Shown one piece after another: positions 62,566-64,000 of a stretch of DNA of 64,000 nucleotides (within the stretch, counting starts at the first letter, position 1; every line of letters starts with the position of its first letter). The DNA is from Pseudomonas sp. R76 (GTDB taxonomy: Bacteria; Pseudomonadota; Gammaproteobacteria; Pseudomonadales; Pseudomonadaceae). The notes beneath the pieces were generated by a model, which did not search any database, was not told the DNA's origin, and was given only the letters and a program-made list of their open reading frames with translations. The stretch spans positions 4,464,001 to 4,528,000 of the forward strand of contig NZ_CP019428.1 of the NCBI RefSeq assembly GCF_009834565.1, in the 5' to 3' direction. The position numbers and the translations under genes are program-made.

Positions 62566-64000
62566 TCATTTCGTACGTAATTGCAAAGCGTTAAGTGATT
62601 CAAGCGTCTGCACCACCAATTCAACCACACCCACGTCGAAGTCCTCGCGATTTGCCTCCTCGTGGGTGCCCTTGTTCAGATATACCCAAACCAAGGATTG
62701 CTCTGGTATGCCTAGGACGTGATCCAAAGCTTGGATAATGGGCGCCTTGTCAGCATGCTCGAAATTCGGCGCCCCCCTTAGCTTCGCTCTGATTCCTTCG
62801 CACAGATGACGGAGTGCCGGTTCAGCTCCCGAGCCTGCGATCTTCAAAGTCAGGAGACCTTGATCACAGCGACCAAGCCATCCCCAAATTTTTCCGCTCA
62901 ACATCTCAAGTGCTTGGCGTGAGGCACCTAAGGCAGCTCTGTCATCCCCCCGCTCGACGGCTGCACGAGCATTGAGCAAATAGGATTGAGTCGTCGCATT
63001 TCCCAAAACGCGAGGATGATAGTTTCCGCTGTGATGCCTGAACGCATAAGCAGTCCAGTGCTCTGGCGCGACGTGGTTCTGAATGTCCTTAATGAATTCG
63101 TTGCTGTGACAAGTCACGATGATCTGAGTCCCCACGAAACGGTCGCGTTCAAATATCGTCTCTCGTATGCCCTGGCGGTGTTCGTGATCGATAGCGTTAA
63201 TTGCGTCGTCGAATACGATCACGGGAGCTCTGATACTCAGACACTTCGCCAACAAAATGGAAAGGCCCAAGCATCTAACGTGACCTTCACTGAGAATTTG
63301 CAGCGCGTCGACGCGAGCAGCAGGTGTGCCACGAAAACTCAATTCGATACGCCCTTCCCCTGTCACTGGGAGGTACAGGGCTGACAGCTTGTCTGCGTCC
63401 AAATCGCGCACATTGAACTCGTTGTAAAGCTCCAACGTCAGGGCATTCAGTCCGGCCATTAAAGTACCTGGCAGTTCGGTACGGTAACGACGTAAGAGAC
63501 TTAAAAACTGGTCGTAGGCGTTGCGTATACGTGTGTCGCGAGCAATCGCTACCACCTCCTCAGCAACCTGCTGGATAAGCAGAGCGTTGTCAGCAGCGAA
63601 CGCCGCGATTCTACATCTGGCACCAGCAATAGCCTGCAAGGTTTGTTGACGATTGGAAGCCAATGTAGTTACACCGATGCGAGCCTGATTGAGCCTGTCG
63701 CGCTCGTCGATTAGACCTTGGCGGTCATCGAGGATCACTCGAGATGCGACGTCGCGCGCTTCGAGTTCAGTTGCCAAATCAACTGCTCTCTGGGCCAACG
63801 ATTTCCCTGTTTCATCAGGTTGGAAACCATCCACCCACCACGCCCGCTGAGCATCGACACCTGGATCCGCAAGATAGCGTTGAACGGGTAACGGACTCTG
63901 GATCGTTGCTCCTACACGTTGCGCGAAGGTAGCTAGAAATATCCGCAATGCTTCCGACGCGGCGTTTCGTGCAGCAATTGCAGTTCGCTGACGGGCTTGT
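62566..64000 (-). CDS. AAA/SMC-like ATPase, C-terminal part (cut by window edge)
   Basis: The frame is open to the edge without a stop, so the gene begins beyond 64,000; at least 478 residues are visible. The ABC-type signature ILSEGHVRCLGLSILLAK, Walker B APVIVFDDAINAIDHEH and the switch His in VTCHSNEF show a RecF/SMC-class ATPase. Long helices precede them (about 60-190), as in coiled-coil ATPases. A further 170 residues after the H-loop (ERGDDRAALGASRQALEML) are unusual. Many such ATPases belong to defence systems; the Walker A is outside the window. Confidence 0.8.
   Translation of the reverse strand, partial: QARQRTAIAARNAASEALRIFLATFAQRVGATIQSPLPVQRYLADPGVDAQRAWWVDGFQPDETGKSLAQRAVDLATELEARDVASRVILDDRQGLIDERDRLNQARIGVTTLASNRQQTLQAIAGARCRIAAFAADNALLIQQVAEEVVAIARDTRIRNAYDQFLSLLRRYRTELPGTLMAGLNALTLELYNEFNVRDLDADKLSALYLPVTGEGRIELSFRGTPAARVDALQILSEGHVRCLGLSILLAKCLSIRAPVIVFDDAINAIDHEHRQGIRETIFERDRFVGTQIIVTCHSNEFIKDIQNHVAPEHWTAYAFRHHSGNYHPRVLGNATTQSYLLNARAAVERGDDRAALGASRQALEMLSGKIWGWLGRCDQGLLTLKIAGSGAEPALRHLCEGIRAKLRGAPNFEHADKAPIIQALDHVLGIPEQSLVWVYLNKGTHEEANREDFDVGVVELVVQTLESLNALQLRTK

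Larger units (their letters stand above)
12029..64000. mobile_element. Genomic island inserted in endA, SE-type recombinase core; right end not in window
   Basis: Homology to endA stops after base 12028. The following genes are a four-gene tyrosine-recombinase core, then accessory DNA with irregular composition, insertion sequences, gene remnants and defence-type genes. The order and sizes fit the intA-tfp-intB-srap core that I recall from strand-biased circularizing integrative elements (SEs). The missing endA half is not found up to 64,000, so the right end is probably beyond. Later nested insertions within this span are certain, and several elements may lie side by side. Confidence 0.7.

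Overview
The window is chromosomal DNA of a Pseudomonas, most likely of the fluorescens group. The thrS start, a cold-shock gene, a complete ribose operon ending in a periplasmic nucleoside hydrolase, a periplasmic glutaminase/asparaginase, a DUF1654 gene and an endA homologue are typical Pseudomonas content, and thrS and endA lie close together in other pseudomonads as well.

Bases 1 to about 12,028 are core genome. They hold thrS (partial), small conserved genes, rbsB-A-C-R-K-D plus nucleoside hydrolase on the minus strand, and ansB on the plus strand. Regulatory sites can be read directly: a 14-bp LacI-type palindrome before rbsB, two TTCGG-N4-CCGRA sites with a -24/-12 sigma-54 promoter before ansB, and a LexA box before the DUF1654-endA pair.

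At about 12,029 endA is cut off inside its conserved GEVN motif, and a genomic island begins. Its first genes are four tightly packed reading frames (about 380, 723, 656 and 191 codons): two tyrosine recombinases with full catalytic motifs, one large protein between them without such motifs, and a small helical protein. The set matches the intA-tfp-intB-srap core of strand-biased circularizing integrative elements. The rest of endA is not seen, so the right end of the island probably lies beyond 64,000.

The cargo is a patchwork. From 18.4 to 32.3 kb lie a complete second endonuclease I, a DCC protein, a DUF262 protein, an OLD-family ATPase/nuclease, an Mrr-like nuclease, membrane proteins, an XRE regulator, a phosphatase pair and two CsbD proteins. 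Five copies of an undescribed repeat of about 100 to 115 bp sit between these modules (21.9, 27.4, 28.9, 31.4 and 51.1 kb). From 32.4 to 41.2 kb two apparently identical 2,956-bp IS66 elements in opposite orientation, each with a pRiA4b ORF-3-like passenger gene and its own target duplication, bracket a GAF histidine kinase, an AraC regulator and half of an EamA transporter gene. From 41.7 to 46 kb broken genes mix with an intact LysR/esterase pair and a MvaT-like silencer. From 46 to 51 kb lie a ClC channel, a DUF2254 membrane protein and a chemoreceptor. From 51 to 64 kb hypothetical genes alternate with families frequent in defence islands: DUF4062, an Abi_C-like protein, DUF3800 and a RecF/SMC-like ATPase that runs off the window.

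No tRNA, rRNA or CRISPR array was found by eye. Family names come from motif recognition without database searches.
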